Positions 34,532 through 47,026 are shown, numbered from the stretch's first letter. The stretch is 64,000 nucleotides of DNA from Eonycteris spelaea (GCA_003508835.1 PUFA01000183.1:2604001-2668000); one strand, 5' to 3'. Translations and numbers: made by a program. Notes: generated from the letters alone by a model not told the origin.

Positions 34532-34868
34532 TAGCTGACCTTTGAACAATACCATGAACAACATGGGCTTGAACTGTGGGGGTTCACTTATATACAGATA
34601 TTTTTTCAAAAAATATATACTGTTCTGTGAGTGTATTTTCTCTTATATTTTTCTTGATAACATTTTCTTTTCTCTAGTTTACTTTATTGTAAAAATACAG
34701 TATATATTATATATAATGTAAAAAATATGTTATTTGACTGTTTATATTATCCCTAGGTTCCAGTCGACATAGGCTATCAGCATTTAAGTTTTAGGGGAGT
34801 CAAAAGCTATACACAAATATTCGACTGTGCACAGGGTTGTTGCCTTCATGTTATTCAAGGGTTAACTA
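34532..34868. mobile_element. MER2 DNA transposon (TcMar-Tigger), complete
   Basis: A 337-base element flanked by TA. Its ends, 'tagctgacctttgaacaa' and 'ttattcaagggttaacta', are inverted repeats of the MER2 terminus (consensus cagttgacccttgaacaa). The interior has 'ctagtttactttattgtaaa' and 'aggctatcagcatttaagtt'. Non-autonomous and non-coding. The preserved TA duplication marks a whole insertion. Confidence 0.9.
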
Positions 34869-35713
34869 TACATTTGTGGGGAAAACCCCACTTTATTCTT
34901 TGTTACCTGAACTGTGTTATTGAGATTATATACTGATTTTATGAGAGAAAAGATGGTCACCACACCCGGGCACATGAATGTTGGAGCGCCTTGGGCCCTA
35001 TACCATGCTAGGATTCTGGATTTTCTATGTCTTACTATTCAACAATTAGAAAGGTAGTGTCCTCTACCAGCATTTCAGCCAGCAGTATCACATAAGAAGT
35101 TGAACAACTCTATTGTGTGGGGACCTAATTTCCTTGGACAATTTAAGATGGAGTTGTGAAGAAATGGGCTCAACCCATTGCTTCTTATTTGTATTGTTTC
35201 TGACTTCAGTTGTGGAAAAGAAATAAGAATGATAATACCTCCCTGCCCCACAAATAAAATATATCGTAATATGCTGTGTGGAAGTAACCCAAAGTGGGGA
35301 AATCAGGAACAGCTGGGCCTAACACAGTGCAGTTGTTCATGTCCTTTTTAAAAGACAAATCAGAACAGCTCATGAGGGGGGCAACAGTGACACAGAAACT
35401 TCTAAAAATCTAAGCTTGCCAGCTGGAGAAAGGGATTGTGCTGGGAGTACTTAAGAGTCACTGGAGAGTATTTAATTCTCCAAGTGAGTAGCAAAACTGT
35501 GCTAATGAGGTCTTTAACACCTGTACTCTAACCAGCAGCTGAGTCTAAGCAGAACCAGGTGGGGCAGCCCACAGCTTGGAGGTGGCCAAAGGGAGCTCAG
35601 AAACAGAAAGAGAAGTCACTATTCCTGGTTGGTAGGATGCAGATATTTGTTTTCCTTTTCATACTTTTCTCTATTTTCCAAATATAAATATACATTTACC
35701 ATAAGATTAGAAA

Positions 35714-35747
<34 letters not shown>

Positions 35748-36827
35748 ATTTTGAAAAACAAAACACTGCATTTAATTTTTCTTCTCAGTTATTCATTCTC
35801 TGGTTACTTGCTTTTGACTCTGGGCATGTAATGGTTCAGGCACCAGAAAAAACTGTTTCTGTCCATTATAACCTCCAGAAAGTCTTCCCACAGATAGCAG
35901 TGAGTGGCTAGTGTAGGAGAGATGGGATGTGGGAAGAGAAAATATTCTTCCAGGATGTCCCCCCTTGGCATGCTTTGGCCTTGTTTTCCATGTTTTCTTT
36001 CTCCTGAGAACTAAATAAAACTTTTTAAAACCCCTATGTCCCTCTTCCTCTAAATACTCCGTATTACTTGCCTCTCTTCCTCACTCAAGTTCTGACAGAG
36101 CAAATACTAACTAGACAAATAAACATGAAATATCAACTTTTTAATCTAGATAAGAAGCTGAAAACTGGATAGGAAAATGTGACCAAAGCAAATGCGAGGC
36201 TTCTCACCTTAACTCTACATCTTGAATTCTGCAGGTGAGGTGCCCTAAGAGAGGGAGAAAGGACTGTGACTGCTCCTGCTGGGCACACTTGGAAGCTAAT
36301 GACAGACCTGGGTACATGGAGAACAGCAGGAGAGTAGCCCATTGACAGAACTTGCCCCCTGCAAATTAACTCTGATAAACTTGAAAATGACCAATCGGAT
36401 TAGCCACTTTTTTTGTAATAGAGAGTGTTAAGGAAGCTCTCAAGTGGGCCGAGAGTATGCAAGGCCCTTTATGGTCTGGGGCAGGAAGTAGGAGTAAGGA
36501 CGCAGGGAAATGATTTTCCTTCCTCCACCTCCTTTCCCAACAATGACAGAAACCCATTTTAGGGGCTCCCATGACTGAATTATTCAGCCTAACTGGTTAA
36601 AAAATTTTCCTAAACCAATTCTAATTTCAGTAAAAATATAAATGTCAAAAATTGTAACTTTCCATATTTGTTTCAGGTCCAAATTAGGCTTCTATGGAAA
36701 CCTTTTGTAAACTGTATTCATCTACTATTTTTCAAAAATAGAAAAGGTATCTCATGGTATGATAACTCCGGGTAAAAGATGTGTGTTGTGAGCAAGACAA
36801 GTTTAAAATTAAAATGGTCATTAGTTG
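34869..36827. other. No gene recognised; AT microsatellite inside
   Basis: Nearly 2 kb without a repeat I can name, other than the (AT)n at 35717. Small minus-strand frames near 36133-36572 lack exon signals. Confidence 0.4.
35717..35744. repeat. (AT)14 microsatellite
   Basis: Twenty-eight bases of perfect AT alternation preceded by a short A-run. Self-complementary, so able to extrude a cruciform. Confidence 0.9.
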
Positions 36828-36998
36828 AGTCAAAATGGCAACGTGGGTAAATGCTGTGCTGGCCTCCTCTCAAAACTACATCAAAATTACAACTAAACTA
36901 CAGAATAGCCATCATTGGAAGTCACCTGAAGTCTAGCTGAACAGAAGTCCTTTAGCTGGGAACACACAGAAGCAGTCACCTGAGACTGAAAAGAGGTG
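36828..36998 (+). mobile_element. L1 5' UTR fragment, sense
   Basis: 'ggcaacgtgggtaaatgctg', 'ctggcctcctctcaaaacta', 'atcaaaattacaactaaact' and 'gaagtctagctgaacagaag' are the start of an L1 5' UTR of a recent placental type. It stops abruptly where antisense L1 sequence begins. Confidence 0.65.
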
Positions 36999-36999
36999 A

Positions 37000-37510
37000 T
37001 TTATTTATGGTTAAATTGTCTGGTGTGGGCCTCTTGGGTTCATCTTGTTTGGAACTTTCTGGGCTTCCTGGCCTTCACCATGTTAGAGAAGTTTTCAGTC
37101 ATTATTTCTTCATACACATTTTCAATTCTCTGCTCTCTCTTCTCTTTCTGGTACCCCTATGATGCAAATGTTGGTATGCTTGATGCTGTCCCTCAGCCCC
37201 CTGAAACTATTCTCATTTTTTTGGAATTTTTGTTTGTCGCTATTCGGATTGGGTGTTTTCTGCTACCTTTTCTTCTAAATTGCTGGTTCAATCCCTCACT
37301 TCATCTAATCTACTGTTAATTCCTCCTAAGGTGTTCTTTATTTCAGTTATTGTATTCTTCATTTCTGACTTTTAGTTGTTTTGTTTTCTAGCCCCATTTT
37401 TATGTTTTCTATCTCTTTGTTAAAGTTCTTACTGAGTTTATTTATTCTTAAGTTCATTAAGCAATCCTAATAACAGTGCTTCAAACTCTGCATCTGAGAG
37501 AAAATATTTT
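37000..37510 (-). mobile_element. L1 ORF1-region fragment, antisense
   Basis: Plus-strand text such as 'gagaagttttcagtcattat', 'cccctatgatgcaaatgttg', 'gattgggtgttttctgctac' and 'atttcagttattgtattctt' is the reverse complement of L1 ORF1-coding sequence. Read on the minus strand it gives broken ORF1-type coiled-coil text. It lies head-on against the sense 5' UTR piece. Confidence 0.65.
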
Positions 37511-37767
37511 TTGGAATAGATGGGAAACCAAATTTATACAAAAATAGATGTTTTTTAACTGAAAGAACTAGGAAACTTCTAAATGTATAGTGTTTAAAAA
37601 GCATAAGCAAAAAAAAAAGATGTTCTGTTTCTTTTAACTGAACTAGTTAATTTCAGCTGTGTTTTGAGATGGGTTATCAAGGCAATTATGATATGCAAAC
37701 CTTCCGCTGAGGACAAAGTGAGCTTGGGTGTTTAGATGTGTGTGTTGCTTTAAGATTTTTAAAAATC

Positions 37768-37905
37768 TTCATATACATTATCTTTTCCCTGTCATAACTC
37801 TGAAGAAAGTAGCACACAGCATTCCACAGAAAATGAGTGACAGAACTCAGTCTAGTGCAAGATTCTCAGACGATATCTCTCTTGCACTAGGCTAGTGGTT
37901 TACAA
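37768..37905 (-). mobile_element. MIR SINE fragment
   Basis: Reverse-complement MIR: 'atacattatcttttccctgt', 'atgagtgacagaactcagtc', 'gatatctctcttgcactagg'. Strongly degraded. Confidence 0.5.
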
Positions 37906-38489
37906 ATTCCTTGGGGCTGTGGAAGTATTTTTCAAAGAAATCTCATCAGGAAGCCTAATATTTAAAACAGAGTGAAGCTGCTTGATAATTCCAAGCCAAT
38001 TTCAGTGCTCGCATCGATTTTCAAAATCCTTGCCAGATTGCAAGAATTTCCAAGAAAACGGATTTTTCCTTACTTCATCTTCAAAAGAAATGGAACTCAA
38101 AGGCTTTCTAAAAGGTTCTTCAAATAAAGGTCTCATCACTGCTGATGGCAATGCCAGTACCAAGCAGGTTAACACCTGACACCACACACACTTCAGCAAA
38201 CCTGAGGTGGGAAGCACAAACTGTTGTCAGTAAATGGGAGCTATTTAGAAAAACTGCCATTGCAGCCTCTATCATCATTATTTCTCCTGGACATTCCCAA
38301 GCATTTCTCCAGGCTTTGAATTCTGGACGATGCAGGAAAATATCAAAAGGGAAACCTAGTCTATTTCCTCAAGATTCCTTTTTTTAACCCCTAGTAAGTT
38401 AACACATCTCCCTCTTGAACAGCCTGCAGAAAAAGAAGAAGAAATCCAATATATGTGCGTGTCTGCTGTGGGCAAGTCATTTTTATGCT
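37906..38489. other. No gene or named repeat recognised
   Basis: Nothing supportable; overlapping frames on both strands near 37982-38387 lack exon context. Confidence 0.4.
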
Positions 38490-38670
38490 GGATGATTTCC
38501 ACATCTCATGTGAACTTCTGAGATTGGTAGTTTTGTTCTCATTTTACAAAGGAGGAAAAAAAAAAAAAACCTCAGAGCACCTTCATAACTTGCCCAGGTG
38601 ACTGTTAAGAGTTTGGATTTGAAGCTGAGTGAGTCAAATTCCAGAACCCAGGCACTTACCACCACCTTAT
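38490..38670 (-). mobile_element. MIR SINE with internal poly(A)
   Basis: 'ttctcattttacaaaggagg', then an A-run at 38555-38570, then 'cttgcccaggtgactgttaa' and 'tttggatttgaagctgagtg'. Reverse-complement MIR, split by expansion of its own A-run. Confidence 0.7.
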
Positions 38671-41600
38671 TTCTGAGACTCTTACTGCTAGTGCCTCTTG
38701 TAAAGACAGATACAGCAGGCTCTTGGGCACAGGTTTTGTATTACAGGTTACCTTTTTTATTATAAAAGTCAGATCTCCTCAGTTAGTAGACTATATGCAT
38801 TTTGAGGGATTCAGACCATGATAGACTTTGCATAGAATAGCATCTAGTATAGAGGAGAGTCTAATTCCTTTTTTTCCTCCCAAATTTTAATACTATATGC
38901 CATTGTAATCTGTATTTACAATTACATGCTATACTATTTACCTACTTGAAAGACATTAACAGGCATCACTAACAATCAAGCTTTCAAAAACACCTCTTTC
39001 CATTCTTTTACAGGATGATCTGTGTATAGGATGAATGGGTCTGGTTGCTTGAGTTTTGTTTCATTAGGAGAAGTAGTTACTCTAATCAATGACATATCTG
39101 CCATTCAAATACAGGAAGATTATTTTTTGGCAGGAGAGAAATACACATTTCTAAATACATTCATTTATTTCTCTATTCTTGAGATTCATGACTATGAATG
39201 ATCCTTTGCATCCGATCATCAAAAAAAATGTACCAGAGATATAATTTCTAAATGCACTAATGATGAATTTCTCCTTACTGAGTAGCTCTTTCTGGAAGAG
39301 TTCCTGAAGGTATATATCACTTGATTTCACAATAGCAAGTGCAGTTGTCTGTACCAAAAATATATATATTTTTTTCATTACTTGTAATTTTTAATTCATT
39401 TTTATCAAAAATTTGCAAAAGCCTAGTTATTTTGAGACATATAAAACAAGTTGCAATTTCTCAATGGCCAAAGGTTGCTAATCAGAAGATTCTGTGATAT
39501 TTTAGAAATATGAAAAGCCTATGTTTGAAGACCATCACCAACAGAGAAAGAAAACCAAACCAAACAAAAACAAAAACTATTGGCAGGGTCAGAATGCTGG
39601 GCATCTACCTGCAACAGGGTATGGCTTAAAAGCATGAGAGTGGTGTTTCAAGATCCTGCAAGTCTCCCCTTACACTCCCTTCTGAAGCTGCATCCCCTAG
39701 GAAGTCTGCCAGGACATGGAAGTGTCCAGAGGGAAGGCTGCCTGCTCCTGTTTAGTTGGGCTCTGGATGGCTGAAAGATAGGTAAACCCACTCCCATGTC
39801 TCCACTCAGCCTCACAATAGCAGTTTGCCCCAGCAGATCTCAGGGGGAAGGTTATAACAAGCAAACTTTTACTTAAAAGAGTTAGAAGATGCCAACATTT
39901 TTAAATAATAAATTTAAAAACAATAAGGGGGCATTTCAAGTTATTCTTATAATAATGCTCTTTTGTTCACTTACATTCTAAGATACCTGGGTTTTAGCTG
40001 GCACTTGCAAAATTGCCCCTCATTTATGGTCTATTTTACCTAGTTTATCAAAGCAGCAGCCTGCAGTCTATGTTCATGGGAATATATTACCCAGAGGATA
40101 TCACTTACCACATGTGGTGGCCAAAAAAAAATGAGACGCCAGGTGATAAGATGCCCAGATGCTATCCTCTTTCTACACAATGAATCTGCAGTCTGTAGAT
40201 TTCTGCACTGAGCCTCGACTTCTAGATGCCACAAATACATGTGTGGTCAGAGGCAGCTAAAACCCAAGGAAACTTTACTTCCCACCTCCACTATTTAATT
40301 CCCCTAGAGAACTTGAGTAGAAATTTAATAAGATTAAGCCAAAGTTCCAAAGGAAATTATAGGTGGCTACATTCTGAAATGGGGATCAATACACCTGTCT
40401 TGGGAAGCCTTTTGGCTGTGTCCCTGACCTATTTTTCTACTAACTACTCTTGTTATAGATATAGTTCACATTATTTGAATAAACAAATCACAATATATTA
40501 TTAACCTAATAGAGGAAAGCCATTTAAAATTTCTTATTGCCACTATTTTTTTGTAAAGCAAGCAATTTTATACTGCCTTAACTTTTCTATTTGCTTATAA
40601 ATTTGAAATTTTATGCATTTCATTGGCTTAAAGCAATCTCTATGGTATAAACCAGCCCATGAAATCTGTGCCTATTGAACAAGAAGTGAAAATGTTCATA
40701 TTCTCCATCCAATGAGATGAATGTATCTGCATCTTAAATAAACACAGATTCTAAAGAAAGGATAAAAATGAATAATAGGGACCAGGACTTCTTCCCTGGC
40801 CTTTGTTTTGTGGCACTGGAGTGGCTGGTATAGATTCAGAGAACTTTGACACCTTCAGCATCATGCCTGCAGCTTATGTAGAAATCCATTTACAAAATAG
40901 AATCCTGCTTTCACTCCACCAAGATGGCTATCTGTCTTCACCAGAACAGCGTTTCCCTACGGCAGTCATGGAAGCCTCCCCAAACACATGCAGAAGTCAC
41001 TGACCAGAGTTTTGTCTGCAGTGTAAAGCTAAGGCTTTCTCATAGCTGCTGAGCCCTGAGCCCTCCTCTTCAAGCAGGAAGATCGATCACAAGGTGGCTT
41101 ATTTAGTCAGAGAATCATGGGTGAGTCAGGAGACAAGGAAACTCAGAAACCGAAGTCAAAAGTGATTGTGTGTAGAAGAGGAAACCAGCTGCACCTGGCA
41201 GTTTGCTACCAAATCAGAACGAGCTGTAATGGAAAACGGATGCGTTTATAGAAAATCTACCTCCAGTCTCCTGGCCAGACCTGCTGCCCTCTTCACAGGG
41301 AGTCAACGTATTAAGTCTGGCAGCTCTTGTAGAGCTTGCCATGCCAGGGAGGTTATTAAAACTGAACTGAAATGGTCTCATAACTCAAACTGGAAACCAG
41401 AGGAAAATGCTAACATCAAAGTGACAGACCAGAATGAAATGGAGCTAGATTCATAGGCTCTCTGGTTCATGTTTCAGGAGGTTCCACGTGTTAAAACAGG
41501 CTCAAAAGTTAGCTAAATAAAACTAAGTGCCAAGTGAGACATTTAACACCCTTGAAAGGGGCTTACCAACGAAAAGATTTCATGATTCACATTGTTGACT

Positions 41601-41689
41601 GAACTTCTCTTTTAGGAGTCTGGAGACAAGATTAATAACAACTACAGCCTCTAAAACCTCTAAAATGTCTGTCACATGAGAGGAATCCA
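38671..41689. other. Long stretch without recognised gene or repeat
   Basis: About 3 kb with nothing I can name. A perfect AP-1 heptamer TGAGTCA lies at 41122-41128 and a 96-codon frame at 41166-41456. Neither is enough for a call. Long repeat-free DNA in a repeat-dense window can indicate conserved non-coding sequence. Confidence 0.4.
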
Positions 41690-41711
41690 CCCCACCCCCC
41701 CACCCCCGACC

Positions 41712-41749
<38 letters not shown>
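41690..41749. repeat. C-rich tract (minus-strand G-quadruplex) plus (CA)n
   Basis: Cytosine tracts of 4, 7, 5 and 3 bases are separated by 1, 1 and 2 bases at 41690-41712. On the minus strand this is a tight G-quadruplex motif. A perfect CA repeat of about 17 units (41715-41749) follows. Confidence 0.85.
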
Positions 41750-41751
<2 letters not shown>

Positions 41752-42459
41752 TTTTATTGCTTCGAAGGATCTCAAAGATATTTTCTTGTCCTCAAAGATA
41801 AACTACAGTCCCTGCCCCCCAACCCCTTGGTCAAGAGTACCAGAAACTAGAAAAAAGATGAGAGATGCATTTTATTGTCACATATTATAGACTTTAAGAG
41901 TGTAGGCCAAATCCTTTATAGAAAGACATACTAATTTCAGAATAAAACAATTTAAAGCGCTTGCTAAAATTTTGGAGGATCTGATGGTAGCAGGGCAATT
42001 CAGGAGAGCTACTGATAGACTGTTCTTATTTTTCCAGAGGTTGCCTGTATGTCCAATAAAGCTACTCATGCACAATATCAGCTATCATTCCTGAGAGGTC
42101 TTCATTTGAGAAGAAGCAAACGACTTTTATCGTTAGAGTCAAAATGTTAGTTTTCAGGTCCATTGAAAAGGGTAGAAAAAGCTTCATCCATGACAAAACA
42201 TGGTAAGACCAAGTCAAAACAATGTAACTCACAGGAAAGAAAGGGCTGAGTCTACGATACCAGTGGCCATGGTCAAAAATGGTGGTAAGAATTCTCATAA
42301 TAAACAAAACATGGAATGTCAGAGCTAATGTTAAAAAGTTAATGTTCATTTTGGCTTCTTGGGAGAATTCAGTGACTATGTTCATTTCAAAAATTGACAT
42401 TTTCTATATTCACACTTTTCCTTCATAAATGTTTATTTTTCTCTCAGCAGCAAATTCTT
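41750..42459. other. No gene or named repeat recognised
   Basis: A 112-codon minus-strand frame (42062-42400) has hydrophobic stretches but no exon context and lies in AT-rich unique sequence. Treated as chance. Confidence 0.35.
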
Positions 42460-42655
42460 CAAAATATATCCAGATTACAATATTTATCACCATGACAACC
42501 CTGTGGTGGTCAAGCATGATTATATCTCATCTGAATTATTGGCGTACCCTCTTATTATGTTTCCTATTGCCCACTTTTGCCTTCTTGGGGTCATTTCTCA
42601 ATGTAGCATCCAAAGCGATCCTTAGACATGAGGAGCTCTGTTCAAAAACTCACCA
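42460..42655 (-). mobile_element. Ancient interspersed repeat, 'family A', antisense fragment
   Basis: Plus-strand text 'tatctcatctgaattattgg', 'catccaaagcgatccttaga' and 'gagctctgttcaaaaactca' is the reverse complement of the middle of family A (compare 18541-19384). It abuts the 5' end of the next L1. Confidence 0.5.
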
Positions 42656-42661
42656 ATAGGA

Positions 42662-44862
42662 GAGAATTTGAGGAAGATGGGAGAGTAGGAAGCACCAGGA
42701 ATCTATCTCTCCACCTAGACAACAATTGTATTGGCAGAATCTATCTGACATAACTATTTTGAAACTTTGGAGTCTATTTAAGGCTTGCAACTTATAGGGG
42801 AAGGCTTGCACAGTAAGTTGGGGTTAATTTTGTTCAATTTCAGCTTAAACAATAGTAACAGCTACTTAGCCCCTTACCCTCAGTCCCATGACAGGCACTT
42901 GTGTGCATATTCTCAAAACAGCTTGCACACAACTGGTCAGAGCCATGGTGAGCAAAAAGAACTCTGTCTTTCAAAAATCAAGGACATGAACTTTGATAGC
43001 TTATTTCTATTTCTGATCATGGAGGTACAGACAGAAAAGTGAGCAGTCATTGTTGCTATATCTCCTCCAATATTATAAGCCCCTCCTATAGGGCCGAAGT
43101 AACTGCCAAGAGATTTAGATTGAAAACCTTTCACCCTTCGTTCATTTTCCCCCCTATTTTTTCCCCTTTTGGGAGCCAGACATTAAAGACTAGAATATTA
43201 AAAAACACTGCATATATGTGGAATATTTGAAAGTAATCACACATGTTCAGGGAAAGGCACAGGCTCAGAAAATACCATAGAAAACCATAAGTTTACATAT
43301 CAGGTTGATTCTTGGCACAGAGACATCCTATAATAATCTAAAGAATAAAACAAAACAAAACAAACAAACAAACAAACAAAAAACAGCAAACCATGGGAAA
43401 GGAACACTATCTGATTTCCAGAGTTACCACATAATTAAATTCAAATGGCTAGTTTTCAATAAGAAATCAAAGCATACCAAAAAACAGGAACATATGGCCC
43501 ATTCAAAGGAATAAAATAAATCAACAGAAACTGTCCTCGAAAAAAGATCTGATGGAAGTTATACTAAACAAGGACTTTAAAACAAGTGTCTTAAAAATGT
43601 TCAAAGGCCTAATGGAAAATGTGGAGAAAGTTAAGAAAACAATATGTGAACAAAATGGAAATATCGACAAAGAGACAGAAAACTTAAAAGAAACCAGAAA
43701 AAATTCTGGAGCTGAAAAGTATAATAAATCAAATGACAGCTTTCACTAGAGGGATTAAAAGACAAACTTAAATAGGCAGAAGAAAAAATTGGTGAGTGTT
43801 AAGATAGAAAAGTGGAAACTCTTGAGTCTGATGAACAGAAAGAAAAAAGAATGAAAAAAAGTGAACAGAGCTTGAGGAACACGTGGACTACTGTATGAAT
43901 TGTGGGAGTCCCAGAAGGAGAAGAGAAAAAGAGTCAGAGACAATATCTGAAGAAACCATGGCTGAAAACTTCCAATTCTGATACATGAATATAAACATCT
44001 AAGAAGTTTAACAAACTCCAAGTAAGATGAATTCAGAGGTCCACACTGAGGCATATTATAATCAAACTTTCAAAAGACAAATACAGAGAATCTTGAAGGC
44101 AAGAAAGAAGCAACTGATCACATACAAGTGATCCTCAATAAGACTATCAGCAGATTTCTCATCAGAAACTCTAGAAGCCAGAAGGCATTAAGCTGATACA
44201 TTCAAAGTGCTCAAAGAAAAAAAATCTGACAACCAAGAATCCTCTATCTCTTAAAACTGTCATTCAAGAGCGAGTGAGAAATTAAGACATTCCCAGACAA
44301 ACAAAGGCTGAGAGCGTTTGTTCTTGCCCTGCAAGAAATGCTCAGGAGAGCCCTAAATGATGAAATATAAAGATGCTAGACTGTAACTCTAAACTATATG
44401 GAGAAACAAAGATCTCGATAAAGGTAAATACATGGGCAATATAAAACCTAGTATTATTGTAACAATTGTTTTTAACTCCTTTTTTTTTTTTTTTTTGGTA
44501 TTCTACATGACTTAAGAGACTACTCTATATATTATGTATTTTAATTATTAGTCTAAAAACTAGTATTATAACTTTGGTGTGTAAACCTACATGTTGTTCT
44601 CAACATTTAAGACTAATGCATTTAAAAGAAACATTAAATTATGTGTTGGGGCACATAATGGGTAAATTTGTAATTTTGCGATATTAGCAACAAAAAAGGT
44701 GGGAACAGAGCTATAAAGGAGCAGAGTTTTTACATGTTAAAAACTATTAAACTCTTACTATGTTAAAACTATTCTTGAAGTTAAGCTGGTATAAATTTAA
44801 ATGGTAATATTATAACTTTAGGATGTTAAATATAATTCCCATAGTAACCAAAAAGAAAATAG
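42662..44862 (+). mobile_element. HAL1/L1M-type LINE, 5' end through ORF1 region, 2.2 kb
   Basis: The 5' UTR starts near 'gatgggagagtaggaagcac' and 'gacaacaattgtattggcag'. It continues through 'gcttgcacagtaagttgggg' and 'acaggcacttgtgtgcatat'. Decayed ORF1 follows (about 43500-44350): the C-terminal domain is recognisable near 44130-44340 from 'atcagaaactctagaagcca' and 'gacattcccagacaaacaaa'. After ORF1 comes the non-coding block ending 'aattcccatagtaaccaaaa'. No ORF2 is present. The length and order match a nearly complete HAL1 element better than a truncated L1, since 5' ends are rarely kept in truncated copies. All frames are broken. Confidence 0.65.
44483..44498 (+). repeat. Poly(T) run
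   Basis: About sixteen T in a row in the post-ORF1 part of the LINE. Confidence 0.8.
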
Positions 44863-45057
44863 AATCTAGGCTACTCATGATTCTCTGAAGACAGTGGTGA
44901 CTTGGGAAAGCCTCAGAGAACTGAGTCTGACAATTATGACAAATAAATAGGAGAAACACTGTCTTGTCTTTTCAGGGATCTGTCAGTTATCTTCAGATCT
45001 TCTGAGAAAGAAGATGTATAAAAATTATAATACTGAGGTCAAGATTGTTTTATTTTT

Positions 45058-45731
45058 TCACAGATATTATTAAACAATGACTGTTGCTCAGGCAATATTC
45101 CATGTGCAGAGATACAGTGATGAATGAGACAAATTCCCACCTGCAAGGTATACCTATTCCAGTCTGTGATGCTGATAATAAGCAAACTAATAATGTAATG
45201 GCAGGTAGAAGTAGATGTAAGGGGGGCACAAAGTCAGGCTAAAGAAATAGTAGTGGATGGGTTTTATTTTAAATAAAGTGGCCAGGAAGGATCCTCTGAA
45301 ATGCTGACTTAGTGCAGTGTCATGAGGGAAAATGAGAAAAGTCACATGAAGATTTGGAGAATGGTGTGGAAGGCAGATAAAACAGCAAGCACAAAGACTG
45401 GGACAGAATCAGATTGGAATGTAATAATAGTGAGAAGGCAGAGTGACTAAAGTAAGCTAAATGAGGTACAAAGTCATAGGAGATGATGAAGAGCCCATAG
45501 ACCATTGCAAGAATTTAGATTTTATTCTGAATGTTGTGGAAAGTCATTGGAAGGCTTTGGCAGGATAGTAACTTGATGTGAATTACATTTTTAAAAAGAT
45601 TGTTACACATTGTAGAGGAATAAAAATAGAAGTTGGCAGACTAGTGAGAAGGCTTATGCTTTAGTCCATGGTGGCTTATATTAAAGTGATGATAATGAAG
45701 GTGGTAAGAAATTGTCAGATTCGGAGCATGT
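45058..45731 (+). mobile_element. Family A, nested copy, segment 1
   Basis: 'aaacaatgactgttgctcag' through 'aaagtggccaggaaggatcc', 'gcaagcacaaagactgggac', 'gtcattggaaggctttggca' and 'ccatggtggctta'. It ends 'attgtcagattcggagcatg', where an L2 begins; segment 2 continues the same repeat. Confidence 0.75.
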
Positions 45732-45998
45732 ACTTTTTTCTCTGTCTCCTGTCTATTATCATTCCCTTCCCTTTATCTTGGTTTATTTTTTCCCCTACAT
45801 CATCACTTTCTGACATATATTTACTTGTTTATTTGGTTTATACTCTGATGCTCTCCACTAGAATGTATATTCCATGAAGACAACGCTCTTTGGCTCTGGT
45901 TTTCATTACTACCTACTCCAGTGCCAAGAGTAGTAACTGGAACATAGTAGGTATTCAATAAACTTTTGCTGAATAAAGTAATTGTCAAACTGTGGAAT
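45732..45998 (+). mobile_element. L2 LINE 3' end nested in family A
   Basis: 'gtatattccatgaagacaac', 'tactccagtgccaagagtag', 'ggaacatagtaggtattcaa' and 'taaacttttgctgaataaa' are the L2 3' terminus. Family A sequence is continuous across its two sides. Confidence 0.8.
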
Positions 45999-46010
45999 AT
46001 ATTTTGACTC

Positions 46011-46595
46011 AGTATATATTTTGAAAGTAGAAAGGAAAGAGCATGCTAATGGATTGAATTTGGGATGTGAAAAAAAGAAAGAGGAACAGAATGTCTTGTA
46101 AGTTTTTGGTCAGAGTAATTGAGCAAAATTTACTGATTAAGGGGGCAACAGGTTTTGGGGGCCAGGAATCAAGAGTTCAGGTCTGGATAGGTTAGGTTTG
46201 TATGTGTCTCTCAGATATTCAAGAGGAGGCACTGAATTGGCTGAAATACATGAGCCTTGAGCTCAGTAAAGAAGCTTTGATTAGAGATACAAATTGTCTA
46301 GTCAGTGGCATTAGATAATACATAAAGCCACAAAACTAGAAGGTAGAATGAGAACACAGAAGAGAAGTATAAGGATGATTCTCAGGACTCTCAAACTTCT
46401 AGAGACTGAGAAATAGAGAAAGAGCCACCAATGCAAACTGAGAGAGAAGGGCGAGTGAGGGAGCCAGGAAACCAGGACAGAGTTCCGGGAGACTAGAGAA
46501 GAAAGTGTGATCACCTCTATCAACTGTTGCTAAGAGGTCCAGCAAGATAAGAAATTACAAGTAATCATTTGCTTTGGTAACCTTGATATGCACAA
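46011..46595 (+). mobile_element. Family A, nested copy, segment 2
   Basis: Resumes 'agtatatattttgaaagtag' and 'gctaatggattgaatttggg'. It continues through 'gaatcaagagttcaggtctg', 'ttccgggagactagagaaga' and 'aactgttgctaagaggtcca'. It is then cut by a MaLR LTR. Confidence 0.75.
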
Positions 46596-46596
46596 T

Positions 46597-47026
46597 ATAT
46601 TAGTTTCCTAGGACTGCCATAACAAAGTGTCACAAACTAGGATGGTTTAAAATGACAGAAATTTATTCTCTCACAGTTCTAGAGTCCAGAAGTTCAAAAT
46701 CAAGATGTCAGCAGGGCCATGAGCTCTCTCAAGGATCTAAGAAGAAATCCTTCCTTGCTTCTTCTTAGTTTCTGGTAGTGATCAGCAATCCTTGGTCTTC
46801 CTTAGCTTGTAGATATATCACTCTAATCTCTGCCTCTATTGTCATGTACATTCTCCCTTCACGTGTGCCTCTCTCCTCTTCTTATAAGGACACTAGTCAT
46901 ATTGGATTGAAGACCCACCCTGCTCAAGTATGATGTAATCTTACCTGCAACATCTGCAATAAACCCTTTCCCCACCAAAATCCAAAATATTTATATTCTT
47001 AGGGGACACAATTTAACCCATACCAC
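46597..47026 (-). mobile_element. MaLR LTR (MLT1/MST type), solo, nested in family A
   Basis: The left end 'tagtttcctaggactgccat' and 'aacaaagtgtcacaaacta' and the right end 'ggggacacaatttaacccat' are the reverse complement of a MaLR LTR of about 430 bases. The inverted poly(A) signal is in 'aaatttattctctcacag' and 'cttcttataaggacactagt' lies in the middle. No internal sequence, so a solo LTR. Confidence 0.8.

Noticed and set aside
42785..43749. Frames of 65-85 codons as small genes
   Set aside because: They fall inside the HAL1/L1-type element and are relics of its 5' UTR and ORF1.
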